From Bacteroidales bacterium (GTDB lineage: Bacteria > Bacteroidota > Bacteroidia > Bacteroidales > UBA932): a stretch of 64,000 bases of DNA. The notes beneath the pieces are model-generated. The model worked only from the letters and a program-made list of their open reading frames with translations, was not told the origin of the DNA and searched no databases. The stretch's first letter is position 1. Each line of letters opens with the position of its first letter. The stretch covers positions 23,218 through 87,217 of the forward strand of contig JAKSJO010000008.1 of NCBI GenBank assembly GCA_024398125.1, written 5' to 3'. Positions 35,732 through 43,849 of the stretch are shown here, piece after piece. Made by a program: the position numbers and the translations under genes.

Positions 35732-36478
35732 ATGGTTGACAATTCAAACAGGGCGGCCCTAAGCGGTCGCCCTTTATTTTTACTTGCTGTCCTGTGCATG
35801 CTCCAGCTCAGTGCCGGAGTCTGCAGTGCACAGCGTCTGGTCCGTGCCGACGTCCAGACCACTCAGGTCACTGCCGGCAAGAAGACTGTCGTCAACAAGA
35901 ACGTCTTCTGTCGCAATGACGGCACCTTCGTATCGCATTACAAGTCCAGCGGTGGCGAATTCTACATCGTAAGCAGCCGTCTGGGCGTGACCAAGGTCTA
36001 TGCGCCTGCGACCAACGAGGCCATGACCGATACCCAGGGTCTGTTCTCTCCGAAAGATGAGCTTCTTTATATCTTTACCACGGGAGGAAGCCAGGATCTG
36101 GGACTGTCCGAGTACGGATTCAGGCTTAAAGACACAAAGAAGGACGGCACATACATCGTCCGCAATTATGTCGCGACCAAGTCCGGCAGCAAATGCGAAA
36201 GGGTGGAAATAGCCTACAAGGAATTCCTTCCTGTCTTTGCCGCCTACTACGATAAGAAAGACAAGGTCATAACCAAGACCTATTTCTCGCAGTACAGCAA
36301 GTCCGGCACCTTCGCGTTCCCAATGCGCGTAACGGAAGTCACATACGGCAAGGAGAAAAATGACTCGACCGTCAAGCTCGATGTCTACTCAAATCTCAAG
36401 GTGGATGTGGATGATCCTATGTTCCACTACGACGTGCCGTCTACTGCAAGGATGGCCCAGCCGGGCAAGAAGAAATAG
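35732..36478 (+). CDS. Secreted protein of unknown function
   Basis: The 248-aa frame begins 3 nt after the TM2 gene. An N-terminal hydrophobic segment (PLFLLAVLCMLQLSAGVCSA) acts as signal peptide, preceded by 14 residues whose codons overlap a terminator hairpin. The mature part is beta-rich and charged (FCRNDGTFVSHYKSSGGEF, VRNYVATKSG, VKLDVYSNLKVDVDDPMF) and resembles the LolA/LolB-like lipoprotein-carrier fold in strand pattern only, which is speculative. It ends in GKKK, 3 nt before the next gene. Confidence 0.7.
   Translation: MVDNSNRAALSGRPLFLLAVLCMLQLSAGVCSAQRLVRADVQTTQVTAGKKTVVNKNVFCRNDGTFVSHYKSSGGEFYIVSSRLGVTKVYAPATNEAMTDTQGLFSPKDELLYIFTTGGSQDLGLSEYGFRLKDTKKDGTYIVRNYVATKSGSKCERVEIAYKEFLPVFAAYYDKKDKVITKTYFSQYSKSGTFAFPMRVTEVTYGKEKNDSTVKLDVYSNLKVDVDDPMFHYDVPSTARMAQPGKKK
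35750..35780 (+). terminator. Terminator-like hairpin inside the start of the next CDS
   Basis: AGGGCGGCC (35750-35758) pairs with GGTCGCCCT (35765-35773, one G-U) around CTAAGC, followed by TTATTTTTA. It lies 22-50 nt after the TM2 gene and within codons about 7-17 of the following frame. Confidence 0.7.
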
Positions 36479-36481
36479 AAA

Positions 36482-37294
36482 ATGAAGCTGAAGCAGTGCA
36501 TAGTTGGCATTTTGGCGGCATTCCTGATGCTGTCGGGGCTGGCTGCTGCTGCACAGCCAAAGATAAAAGGTCCGCTGTATATGGCGGATCGAATCATGTC
36601 CACCAACCGCATTTCCCAGGGAGGTCGCATGGAGGCTCTCAGAAACGCTGCGGGAGACCTGAGCCCGAAGGCATCGATAGTGTCCTTCGCTGTGCCGGAA
36701 GGCGTAAGCCCAAGACCGGTCAGCAAGGACTATGCATTCCTCAGCGACATGCTTGCAGGCGAACGCGGCGTCGAAATTCTTCCGCTGCTTTTTGCTGATG
36801 GCCTGTATCCGCAGTCGGACACGCTCAGCTTTCTGCGTGGTTGCGCAGCATTGGCTGCAAGGCAGTTCGGACAGGCTGAAGCCGAAATGGCTGCCGTGCC
36901 GGTTTCATCGGCCTTCCATCCTCAGGCATCGCTTATCCTCAGCCAGGTACTTGGTGGCCCTCAGGATAGAAGGAAGTCCCCTGTTGCCGCTGCTCTCATG
37001 TCGGCGGTCATCCCTGGCTCGGGAAAGATATACGCGGGCAATCTGCGCGAAGGAGTGTCGGCCCTGATAACCGTAGGCGCGCTTGCCGGGATGACGGCAG
37101 AATGCATATCAAAGAAAGGGGCAGGGGACTGGCGCAGCATCAGTCTCGCTGCAATTAGCGGACTATTCTATGCTGCAAACATCTATGGAAGCTATCTTAG
37201 CGTATCCACAACTGAAACAATCATAGACAATGCAAGGAAGACAACTGTTCTTTTTACTATTGGCGTTCCTATCTCTCAGTCTGTGGAACGCTGA
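36482..37294 (+). CDS. Exported protein with C-terminal membrane motif, unknown function
   Basis: The 270-aa protein has a signal peptide (MKLKQCIVGILAAFLMLSGL, then AAAAQ), a helical middle region, and a C-terminal hydrophobic section. That section contains MSAVIPGSGKIYAGNLREGV (about residues 177-196), followed by two likely membrane helices. The same PGxGxxYAGxxxxG motif is in the next gene and resembles the TM2 turn. I do not recognise a named family with confidence (DUF5683-like is possible). Its last 65 nt overlap the start of the next gene in another frame. Confidence 0.72.
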   Translation: MKLKQCIVGILAAFLMLSGLAAAAQPKIKGPLYMADRIMSTNRISQGGRMEALRNAAGDLSPKASIVSFAVPEGVSPRPVSKDYAFLSDMLAGERGVEILPLLFADGLYPQSDTLSFLRGCAALAARQFGQAEAEMAAVPVSSAFHPQASLILSQVLGGPQDRRKSPVAAALMSAVIPGSGKIYAGNLREGVSALITVGALAGMTAECISKKGAGDWRSISLAAISGLFYAANIYGSYLSVSTTETIIDNARKTTVLFTIGVPISQSVER

Positions 37295-37949
37295 CGCGCA
37301 GGACAGGGACAGTCTTGCATTTGCCGCCGCGGAATATGAACTGCGGCTGTATGACTGTCCGCCAGACGAGACACTTGGGCTTCTGATGGCCAAGGCCGGA
37401 TGTCAGCAGGAGGCTGGGATGTGGACTGACGCGCTCGAGACCTTCGGACGCATACCTATGTTCGCAATGGACGGCCCGACCAGAACTGAAGTCGTGACAT
37501 CCATGCTGAGCTGTCTGTACATGAGCGGGCGATATGAAGAATTCATGACAACAGTGGACGAGGCCATGCTGACGGGCATATTCGGTGATAAGCTGTGCGC
37601 CGATCTGGAATCGTATCTGGCCTCGAACCCTATTAAGAGCAGGAGCGAGGACGTCGCCCTTCTCCTGTCGGCTGTGCCCGGATTCGGACACTTCTATGCA
37701 GGCAAGCCTGTACAGGGACTCGGCCATCTGGCGCTGAACGGGGCCGTCATCGCGGCCGGAATCGCTTCATTCTGCTCGGGTCTCTACGTCTGCGCATTCC
37801 TGGGAGGAGGCATGGTGCTGGCAAGGACCCATACGGGAAACAGCGCCTCGGCAGTGAAGGCAGTCGCCGAATACAACAGTGAAGCGCAGAGGAAGCGCTG
37901 CGAGGCTGTCCTGGGCATGGTTATGCTTCAAGACTCCGAGCTACATTAG
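37230..37949 (+). CDS. Exported paralogue of the preceding protein, unknown function
   Basis: The 239-aa protein has signal peptide MQGRQLFFLLLAFLSLSLWN plus ADA, TPR-like helices (about residues 45-140), and the C-terminal membrane motif LSAVPGFGHFYAGKPVQGLG (about 150-169) shared with the preceding gene. The start lies 65 nt inside the upstream gene, an unusually long overlap; the signal peptide supports this start, and no later Met would keep it. The two proteins are probably distant paralogues acting together. Function unknown. Confidence 0.72.
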   Translation: MQGRQLFFLLLAFLSLSLWNADAQDRDSLAFAAAEYELRLYDCPPDETLGLLMAKAGCQQEAGMWTDALETFGRIPMFAMDGPTRTEVVTSMLSCLYMSGRYEEFMTTVDEAMLTGIFGDKLCADLESYLASNPIKSRSEDVALLLSAVPGFGHFYAGKPVQGLGHLALNGAVIAAGIASFCSGLYVCAFLGGGMVLARTHTGNSASAVKAVAEYNSEAQRKRCEAVLGMVMLQDSELH

Positions 37950-37971
37950 GCATTCTTTCAAAACAACTTCT

Positions 37972-38009
37972 TATATTTGCAATTCTGTCCCGTGTGAGAC
38001 AGATTTTTT
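37972..38009 (+). promoter_or_regulatory. -7 box immediately followed by a terminator-like hairpin
   Basis: TATATTTG (37972-37979), then TCTGTC (37984-37989) pairs with GACAGA (37998-38003), then six Ts (38004-38009). The hairpin may terminate the upstream gene (stop 37949), but it would lie at the very 5' end of a transcript started at the box. Confidence 0.5.
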
Positions 38010-38024
38010 GCAATAATTCCGCAT

Positions 38025-38891
38025 ATGATAATAATTGTAGAAAGTGGCGCAACCAAGACAGACTGGTGTGCCGTACAGCAGGATGGAGGCCTCGTGGAGG
38101 TCAAGACCGCGGGTATGAACGTGGCAACCATGCCGGCTGAAGCAATCAACAAGATCATCGCTGAAGCAGCCGCTCAGCTCAACCCAGGCGGTGAGAAGGT
38201 CGAAGAAGTACATTTTTATGCTGCCGGACTCATCGTGCCGGAAGGAGAGAAGGTTCCAGCTGCCGCTGTGAATCTCGATAAGGAGCTCAGATCATTCTTC
38301 CCGGACGCGGAGATGGAGTACGCATCCGACCTGCTTGATGCCGCGCGTTCAGTCTGCGGCCATGAGCCTGGCATTGCAGTCATTCTCGGAACAGGATCCA
38401 ACAGCTGTTTCTATGATGGCGAGAACATCGTCAAGAATGTCCGCTCTGCAGGATTCATCCTCGGAGACGAGGGCGGTGGAGCCTGCCTCGGAAAGCTTTT
38501 CATGGCGGATTTCCTCAAGGGACTTGTTCCTGAGCCGGTCGCTTCTGAGTTCGCGGCCGAATATGAGGTGGACTATATGACAGTCGTGAAGAATGTATAT
38601 CGCAGTGATGCACCATCGAAGTACCTTGGTCAGTTCGCTCCATGGATTCTCGAGCGTTACGACAGCTGCGAGTATGTGCGTGACCTCGTCGACACAAACT
38701 TCCGCAATTTCATCGAGCGTGCTCTCAAGCAGTACGATATTGCAAACTATCCCGTAGGCGTGGTCGGCGGCTTCGGCTTCCACCAGCAGGACAAGCTCCG
38801 CAAGGTTGCTTCGGAATACGGCATCCGTTTCAGTGACATAATCGCGGCCCCTATCGAGGGTCTTGTCAAGTATCACACAGGTAAAAGGTAG
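38025..38891 (+). CDS. N-acetylglucosamine/N-acetylmuramic acid kinase-like protein (BadF/BadG family)
   Basis: The 288-aa ASKHA-fold protein has the phosphate-1 motif VESGATKTDWCAV at its N-terminus, GTGSNSCFYDG, and GDEGGGACLGKLF, as in bacterial GlcNAc kinases of the BadF/BadG/BcrA/BcrD ATPase family. It probably phosphorylates an amino sugar released from cell wall. The immediately following murQ supports a role in peptidoglycan recycling (MurNAc or GlcNAc kinase). The murQ ATG is 4 nt after this stop. Confidence 0.85.
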   Translation: MIIIVESGATKTDWCAVQQDGGLVEVKTAGMNVATMPAEAINKIIAEAAAQLNPGGEKVEEVHFYAAGLIVPEGEKVPAAAVNLDKELRSFFPDAEMEYASDLLDAARSVCGHEPGIAVILGTGSNSCFYDGENIVKNVRSAGFILGDEGGGACLGKLFMADFLKGLVPEPVASEFAAEYEVDYMTVVKNVYRSDAPSKYLGQFAPWILERYDSCEYVRDLVDTNFRNFIERALKQYDIANYPVGVVGGFGFHQQDKLRKVASEYGIRFSDIIAAPIEGLVKYHTGKR

Positions 38892-38895
38892 GATT

Positions 38896-39714
38896 ATGAG
38901 AACAACAGAGCAGTCATCTCTCTACAATAATCTCGAGACCCTCTCGACCAGAGAGCTCCTCGACAACATCAATACTGAGGACAGAAAGGTCCCTGTGGCA
39001 GTTGCAGAAGCGATTCCACAGATCGAGAAGCTTGTCGACGGCATCGTCGAGCGTGTGCCTAAGGGCGGACGCATCTTCTATCTCGGAGCCGGCACCAGCG
39101 GCCGTCTCGGCATCGTGGATGCATCCGAGATCCCTCCAACCTATGGCGTGGACGGCCTGTTCATCGGCCTCATCGCCGGAGGAGACTCTGCAATCCGCAA
39201 GGCAGTTGAGTCGGCCGAAGACAAAAAGGTCGGAGGTTGGGATGACATGCAGCCATACGAGCCTACAGTGAACGACATCGTTGTCGGCATCGCGGCATCC
39301 GGCGGCACCCCATACGTTGTCGGAGCCCTCGAAGAGGCTCGCAGCCGCGGAATGCTCACCGCCTGCATCACCTGCAACGCCGGTTCCCCGGTGGCAGCTG
39401 CATGCGACATTCCTATCGAGGTCGTCGTAGGTCCTGAGTTCGTTACCGGAAGTACCAGAATGAAGGCCGGTACCGCCCAGAAACTCGTGCTCAACATGAT
39501 TTCTACCGCAACCATGATACGTCTCGGCCATGTCAAGGGCAACAAGATGCTCGACATGCAGCTGACCAACAAGAAACTCGTGGATCGCGGCACCCGCATG
39601 ATCATGGGAGAGACGGATATCACTGACTACGAGTATGCCAAGTCGCTCCTCCTCAAGTACGGTCAGGTACGCGCAGCCGTCGAGGCTTACGAATCAGGCG
39701 AAGAAAGACAGTAA
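38896..39714 (+). CDS. murQ: N-acetylmuramic acid 6-phosphate etherase
   Basis: The ATG at 38896 (MRTTEQSSLYNNLETLSTRE) follows the kinase stop by 4 nt; the frame opens earlier only inside the kinase gene. The 272-aa SIS-domain protein has YLGAGTSGRLGIVDASEIPP and GIAASGGTPYVVGAL, and TGSTRMKAGTAQKLVLNMIS, which are MurQ signatures. It cleaves the lactyl ether of MurNAc-6-P to give GlcNAc-6-P. With the kinase here and nagB at 61480 it completes a route from muropeptide sugars to fructose-6-P. Confidence 0.95.
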   Translation: MRTTEQSSLYNNLETLSTRELLDNINTEDRKVPVAVAEAIPQIEKLVDGIVERVPKGGRIFYLGAGTSGRLGIVDASEIPPTYGVDGLFIGLIAGGDSAIRKAVESAEDKKVGGWDDMQPYEPTVNDIVVGIAASGGTPYVVGALEEARSRGMLTACITCNAGSPVAAACDIPIEVVVGPEFVTGSTRMKAGTAQKLVLNMISTATMIRLGHVKGNKMLDMQLTNKKLVDRGTRMIMGETDITDYEYAKSLLLKYGQVRAAVEAYESGEERQ

Positions 39715-40340
39715 TGAAGGAACAGTATCCATCGGAACTGCTGCAGAACGCAGTCGATGCCATCAGCTCGCTCCCCGGAGTCGGAAACAGGAGCGCGCTC
39801 AGGCTTGCCCTGCACCTTCTCTCGCAGCCGAAGGATAATGTACATCACTTTACAAATTCCATCAACCGGCTGGTTGACGAGGTCCGCTACTGCAACGAAT
39901 GCATGATGATCTCCGATACCGACCACTGCAGCATCTGCTCTGACCGCACCCGTGACCACAGGACCGTCTGTGTCGTCGCTACAGTGCGGGACGTGATGAG
40001 CATCGAGGCTACGGGACAGTACCGCGGAGTCTATCATGTTCTCGGCGGCATCATTTCTCCGATCAACGGAATCGGCCCGTCCGACCTGACCATACGTCAG
40101 CTGGTCGAGCGTATGGGGACGCTTTCGAAGGGGGATGGTGCCAAGCCTGAGGTCATTCTTGCCCTGAGCGGAGACGTCGAGGGTGAGACCACATCATTCT
40201 ATATCTATCGCCAGCTCTCAGGACTGGACGTGCAGGTATCTACCCTTGCCCGTGGACTGGGATTCGGCGATGACCTGGAGTATGCCGATTCGCTGACCCT
40301 CGGACGTTCCATCATCAACCGGCAGACATTCAAACCATAG
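39714..40340 (+). CDS. recR: Recombination mediator RecR
   Basis: The 208-aa protein has an N-terminal helix-hairpin-helix (AISSLPGVGNRSALRLALHL), a four-cysteine zinc finger (CNECMM ... CSIC), and a Toprim domain (VCVVATVRDVMSIE ... GDVEGETTSFYIY). The C-terminal segment contains STLARGLGFGDDLEY. RecR works with RecF/RecO to load RecA onto SSB-coated DNA. It overlaps murQ by one base (TAATG) and lies 3 nt before mntP. Confidence 0.95.
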   Translation: MKEQYPSELLQNAVDAISSLPGVGNRSALRLALHLLSQPKDNVHHFTNSINRLVDEVRYCNECMMISDTDHCSICSDRTRDHRTVCVVATVRDVMSIEATGQYRGVYHVLGGIISPINGIGPSDLTIRQLVERMGTLSKGDGAKPEVILALSGDVEGETTSFYIYRQLSGLDVQVSTLARGLGFGDDLEYADSLTLGRSIINRQTFKP

Positions 40341-40343
40341 TCT

Positions 40344-40892
40344 ATGAGTTTTCTGACTTCTCTTATCTTCGCTGTGTCACTCTGTGCGGACTGTTTCGCT
40401 GTATCTCTCTGCTCAAGCACATCCTTGAAGAAGATAGACGTGCCTTCCCTTGTGAAGATCATGGTGTCGTTCGCCGTGATCCAGGCAGGCTTTCTCATGG
40501 TCGGCTGGGCATTCGGCTGGGCGCTGGTAGGCCTGGTCGAGAGAATCTCGCATATCATCGGCTTCCTGCTTCTCCTGTACGTGGGCGGCAGCATGCTGCT
40601 GGAAGGAATCAAGGGTGAGGCAGAGAGCAAGGACCTGAACGGTTGGCGCAACATCATCATAGGCGGAATCGCGACCAGTATCGACGCTCTTGCCGTAGGT
40701 ATCTCCCTCTCCATGGACAGCCTTCGTTTTTCCGACCTGTGGATGCTCTTCCTGTTCGTATTCATCGTTACTGCGCTTTCTGTGCTCGCCGGCATCACCG
40801 GAGGCAAGAAACTCGGTGAGAAGTTCGGCAGCTGGGCCGAAATTGCCGGAGGTGTCGTTTTGTTGATCATAGGTGTCACAATACTTATATAA
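40344..40892 (+). CDS. mntP: Manganese efflux pump MntP
   Basis: The 182-aa protein has six predicted membrane helices and the paired family motifs SLCADCFAVSLC (helix 1) and GIATSIDALAVGISLSM (helix 4), each with the conserved Asp that coordinates the ion. It exports Mn2+. In some bacteria mntP is controlled by a yybP-ykoY riboswitch, but here it lies only 3 nt after recR, leaving no room for one. Confidence 0.92.
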   Translation: MSFLTSLIFAVSLCADCFAVSLCSSTSLKKIDVPSLVKIMVSFAVIQAGFLMVGWAFGWALVGLVERISHIIGFLLLLYVGGSMLLEGIKGEAESKDLNGWRNIIIGGIATSIDALAVGISLSMDSLRFSDLWMLFLFVFIVTALSVLAGITGGKKLGEKFGSWAEIAGGVVLLIIGVTILI

Positions 40893-40915
40893 TCAACGTT
40901 TAAGACCTGTTTTCC

Positions 40916-40945
40916 TTGCGTTTCTGAAATAAATGCCTACATTTG
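40916..40945 (+). promoter_or_regulatory. corA promoter
   Basis: TTG (40916-40918), 19-nt spacer, TACATTTG (40938-40945). A small GGGCGC-ATT-GCGTCC hairpin (40953-40967) lies in the predicted leader. Confidence 0.65.
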
Positions 40946-40984
40946 CCGAATAGGGCGCATTGCGTCCGTCTTAATTGTGCTCGC

Positions 40985-41932
40985 ATGATCAGGATCTTCT
41001 ACAAAAACGAAGGTAATATCGACTACTATCAGTCAGAGAAGGACTTCGCCCGCGTAACACGGGACGAGGTGCTCTGGATTGACCTGCTCGAACCTGAAGG
41101 CAAGGAGAAGAAGGCTACGGAAGCATTCCTCAAGGCTGAGATCCAGAGCCGTGCACAGGCGGAGGAGATCGAGAGTTCATCACGCTTCTTCGAGAAAGGC
41201 AACGCGGTCTACGTCAACACCAACTACCTGACCCCTGCCGGAGACGAGTACTCTTCGGATCCTGTATCGTTCACATTGGTGGATAATGTTCTTGCCACTC
41301 TTCGAGAAGTTCCGCTTCGAAGCTTCAACAACCTCCAGATGAAGATGATGGCTCGTCCAAGCCTGTTCAAGACAGGTTTTGCGGTGTTCGCGGCCATCCT
41401 GGACCAGAGAGTGGACCTTGATGCGGATATCGTGGAGATCCTTTCAAAGGAGACCGCACGTTTCTCTAAGAGAATAAACCAGCAGGAAGATATCAACGAG
41501 GATTTCCTCCTCGATATCAACCAGCTCCAGGAGAACACAATGATGCTCCGCGAGAGCGTGGTCGACAAGCAGCGACTCATCTCGAACCTTATCAAGAGTG
41601 ACAACTGTCCCGAGGAGATGGAGCCAAGGATGAACGTGCTCCTGCAGGATATCGCGTCCCTCATCAACCACACGAACTTCAACTTCGAGCGTCTTGAGTA
41701 CCTCCAGGATACCGTACTCGGTTTGATCAACCTGGACCAGAACCGGATCATGACCATCTTCACCCTGGTATCGGTGCTCCTCATGCCTGCAACCTTGATT
41801 GCAAGCTTCTATGGAATGAACGTCAGCCTGCCTTGGGATGACAAGGAGTGGGCATGGCTCATGATCATCGGAATGATGATTCTCATCGTGATCGTCATCT
41901 GGTACATATTCAAGCGTAGAAAATTGATGTAA
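40985..41932 (+). CDS. corA: CorA-family divalent cation transporter
   Basis: The ATG at 40985 (MIRIFYKNEGNIDYYQ) follows the promoter; the longer frame would include it. The 315-aa protein has a large cytoplasmic domain, a long helix (about residues 190-255), and two C-terminal membrane helices. The selectivity motif YGMN appears as SFYGMNVSLPW, and the protein ends in the basic KRRKLM. It takes up Mg2+ (or Co2+/Ni2+). Confidence 0.93.
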   Translation: MIRIFYKNEGNIDYYQSEKDFARVTRDEVLWIDLLEPEGKEKKATEAFLKAEIQSRAQAEEIESSSRFFEKGNAVYVNTNYLTPAGDEYSSDPVSFTLVDNVLATLREVPLRSFNNLQMKMMARPSLFKTGFAVFAAILDQRVDLDADIVEILSKETARFSKRINQQEDINEDFLLDINQLQENTMMLRESVVDKQRLISNLIKSDNCPEEMEPRMNVLLQDIASLINHTNFNFERLEYLQDTVLGLINLDQNRIMTIFTLVSVLLMPATLIASFYGMNVSLPWDDKEWAWLMIIGMMILIVIVIWYIFKRRKLM

Positions 41933-41949
41933 ATCACTTGTTTTTACGC

Positions 41950-42007
41950 TTGTTATAAGAAATTTATTTCCTATCTTTGCACGCCTTTGGAACGGCGTGC
42001 CTTTTTT
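41950..42007 (+). promoter_or_regulatory. rpsA promoter overlapping a terminator-like hairpin
   Basis: TTG (41950-41952), 19 nt, TATCTTTG (41972-41979). The last base of the box begins a 7-bp stem GCACGCC (41979-41985) with GGCGTGC (41994-42000), followed by C and six Ts (42002-42007). The hairpin could terminate corA and also form the first transcribed bases of rpsA mRNA. Confidence 0.65.
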
Positions 42008-42065
42008 GTACCCGTCCGGGCTCAATAAATAATGTTTAACCCCTAGTTTGTATCATTACACAATT

Positions 42066-43847
42066 ATGGAAGAAGTTAAAAAATCTGTTCTTAACGCATC
42101 AGTTGCGCCAGAGGCGTTCGACTGGGATGCATTTGAGGGCAACGGCCTTTACGGCAACGCAGACAAGGCGTCTATCGAGGCTGCTTATGACAAGACCCTC
42201 TCAAAGGTAGTAGAGAATGAAGTTGTTGAAGGCGAGGTTACCGCTATCAACAAGAGAGAGGTTACCGTTACCATCGGCGGAAAGAGCGAGGGTGTCATCT
42301 CGGCTCCTGAGTTCCGTTACAACCCTGAGCTCGCAGTAGGCGACAAGGTTGAGGTATACGTAGAGTCTGCAGAGGATAGAAAGGGCCAGCTCGTCCTTTC
42401 ACACAAGAAGGCACGTCAGCTCAAGTCATGGGACAAGGTTAACGAGGCATATAACAACAATGAGATCGTAAAGGGTTTCGTGAAGTCACGCACCAAGGGT
42501 GGTATGATCGTGGATGTATTCGGCATCGAGGCATTCCTTCCTGGTTCACAGATCGACATCAAGCCAATCCGCGACTACGATCAGTTCGTAAACGAGAACA
42601 TGGACTTCAAGATCGTAAAGATCAACCCAGAGTTCCGCAATGTTGTCGTTTCACACAAGGCTCTCCTCGAGGCAGAGCAGGAGCAGAAGAGAAGCGAGCT
42701 CATCAACAAGCTTGAGAAGGGTCAGGTTCTCCAGGGAACCGTCAAGAATATCACCAACTACGGTGTATTCGTTGACCTCGGCGGTGTTGACGGTCTCATC
42801 CACATCACTGACCTCTCTTGGGGCCGCGTAAATCATCCAGAGGAGTTCGTACAGCTCGACCAGGTGATCAACGTAGTAGTTCTCGACTTCAACGAGCAGC
42901 AGAAGAGAATCGCTCTCGGTTACAAGCAGCTTACCGCTCATCCTTGGGACAACCTCGATGAGAACCTCAAGGTAGGTGACAAGGTTAAGGGTAAGGTTAT
43001 CCTCATCGCTGACTACGGCGCATTCGTAGAGATCGTTCCAGGCGTAGAGGGTCTCATCCATGTATCAGAGATGTCTTGGTCTCCAAGACTCCACTCAGCT
43101 CAGGACTTCCTCAAGGTAGGTGACGAGGTTGAGGCACAGGTACTCACCATCGACCGTGAGAACCGCAAGATGTCACTCGGTCTCAAGCAGCTTTCAGTAA
43201 ACCCTTGGGAGAACATCCGCGAGAAGTATCCAGTAGGCAGCAAGCAGACCGCTACCGTACGCAACATCACCAACTTCGGCGTATTCGCTGAGCTTGAGGA
43301 CGGCGTAGAGGGTCTCGTTCACATCAGCGACCTTTCTTGGAACAAGATCAAGCATCCTTCAGAGGTTGTAGCAGCTGGTGACAGCATCGAGGTCCAGATC
43401 CTTGACTTCGATGAGGCTAACCACAAGCTCTCACTCGGCCACAAGCAGCTTCTTACCAACCCATGGGACGAGGTTGAGGCTAAGTACACCGTTGGTTCTA
43501 CCATCCAGGGTACCATCGCAGCAATCACCGACAAGGGCGCTAGCATCACCCTCGAGGGCGAGGCTGAGGGCTTCGCATTCACCCGCGAGATCGTTAAGGA
43601 AGACGGTAAGGCAGCAGTAGCTGGCGAGACTCTTGACTTCAAGGTAATCGAGCTCCGTCGCAGCACCCGCCGCATCCTTCTCTCACACGTAAGAACTTAC
43701 GCTGAGGCTAAGGAGCGTGCAGCAGCAGCTGAGGTTGACAACACCAAGAAGGTAGTCAAGAAGATCAACTCTAACGTCGAGAAGACCACCCTCGGTGACA
43801 TCGACGCACTCGCAGCACTCAAGGCTAAGCTCGAGAAGGGCGAGTAA
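42066..43847 (+). CDS. rpsA: 30S ribosomal protein S1
   Basis: The ATG at 42066 gives MEEVKKSVLNASVAPEAFDW; the frame starts 18 nt earlier without support. The 593-aa protein contains successive S1 RNA-binding repeats, clearest in GTVKNITNYGVFVDLGGVDG, VKGKVILIADYGAFVEIVPG and TATVRNITNFGVFAELEDGV. Each is followed by LIHIxDLSW or an equivalent. S1 binds mRNA at the ribosome. Strong codon bias indicates high expression. Confidence 0.96.
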   Translation: MEEVKKSVLNASVAPEAFDWDAFEGNGLYGNADKASIEAAYDKTLSKVVENEVVEGEVTAINKREVTVTIGGKSEGVISAPEFRYNPELAVGDKVEVYVESAEDRKGQLVLSHKKARQLKSWDKVNEAYNNNEIVKGFVKSRTKGGMIVDVFGIEAFLPGSQIDIKPIRDYDQFVNENMDFKIVKINPEFRNVVVSHKALLEAEQEQKRSELINKLEKGQVLQGTVKNITNYGVFVDLGGVDGLIHITDLSWGRVNHPEEFVQLDQVINVVVLDFNEQQKRIALGYKQLTAHPWDNLDENLKVGDKVKGKVILIADYGAFVEIVPGVEGLIHVSEMSWSPRLHSAQDFLKVGDEVEAQVLTIDRENRKMSLGLKQLSVNPWENIREKYPVGSKQTATVRNITNFGVFAELEDGVEGLVHISDLSWNKIKHPSEVVAAGDSIEVQILDFDEANHKLSLGHKQLLTNPWDEVEAKYTVGSTIQGTIAAITDKGASITLEGEAEGFAFTREIVKEDGKAAVAGETLDFKVIELRRSTRRILLSHVRTYAEAKERAAAAEVDNTKKVVKKINSNVEKTTLGDIDALAALKAKLEKGE

Positions 43848-43849
43848 TA

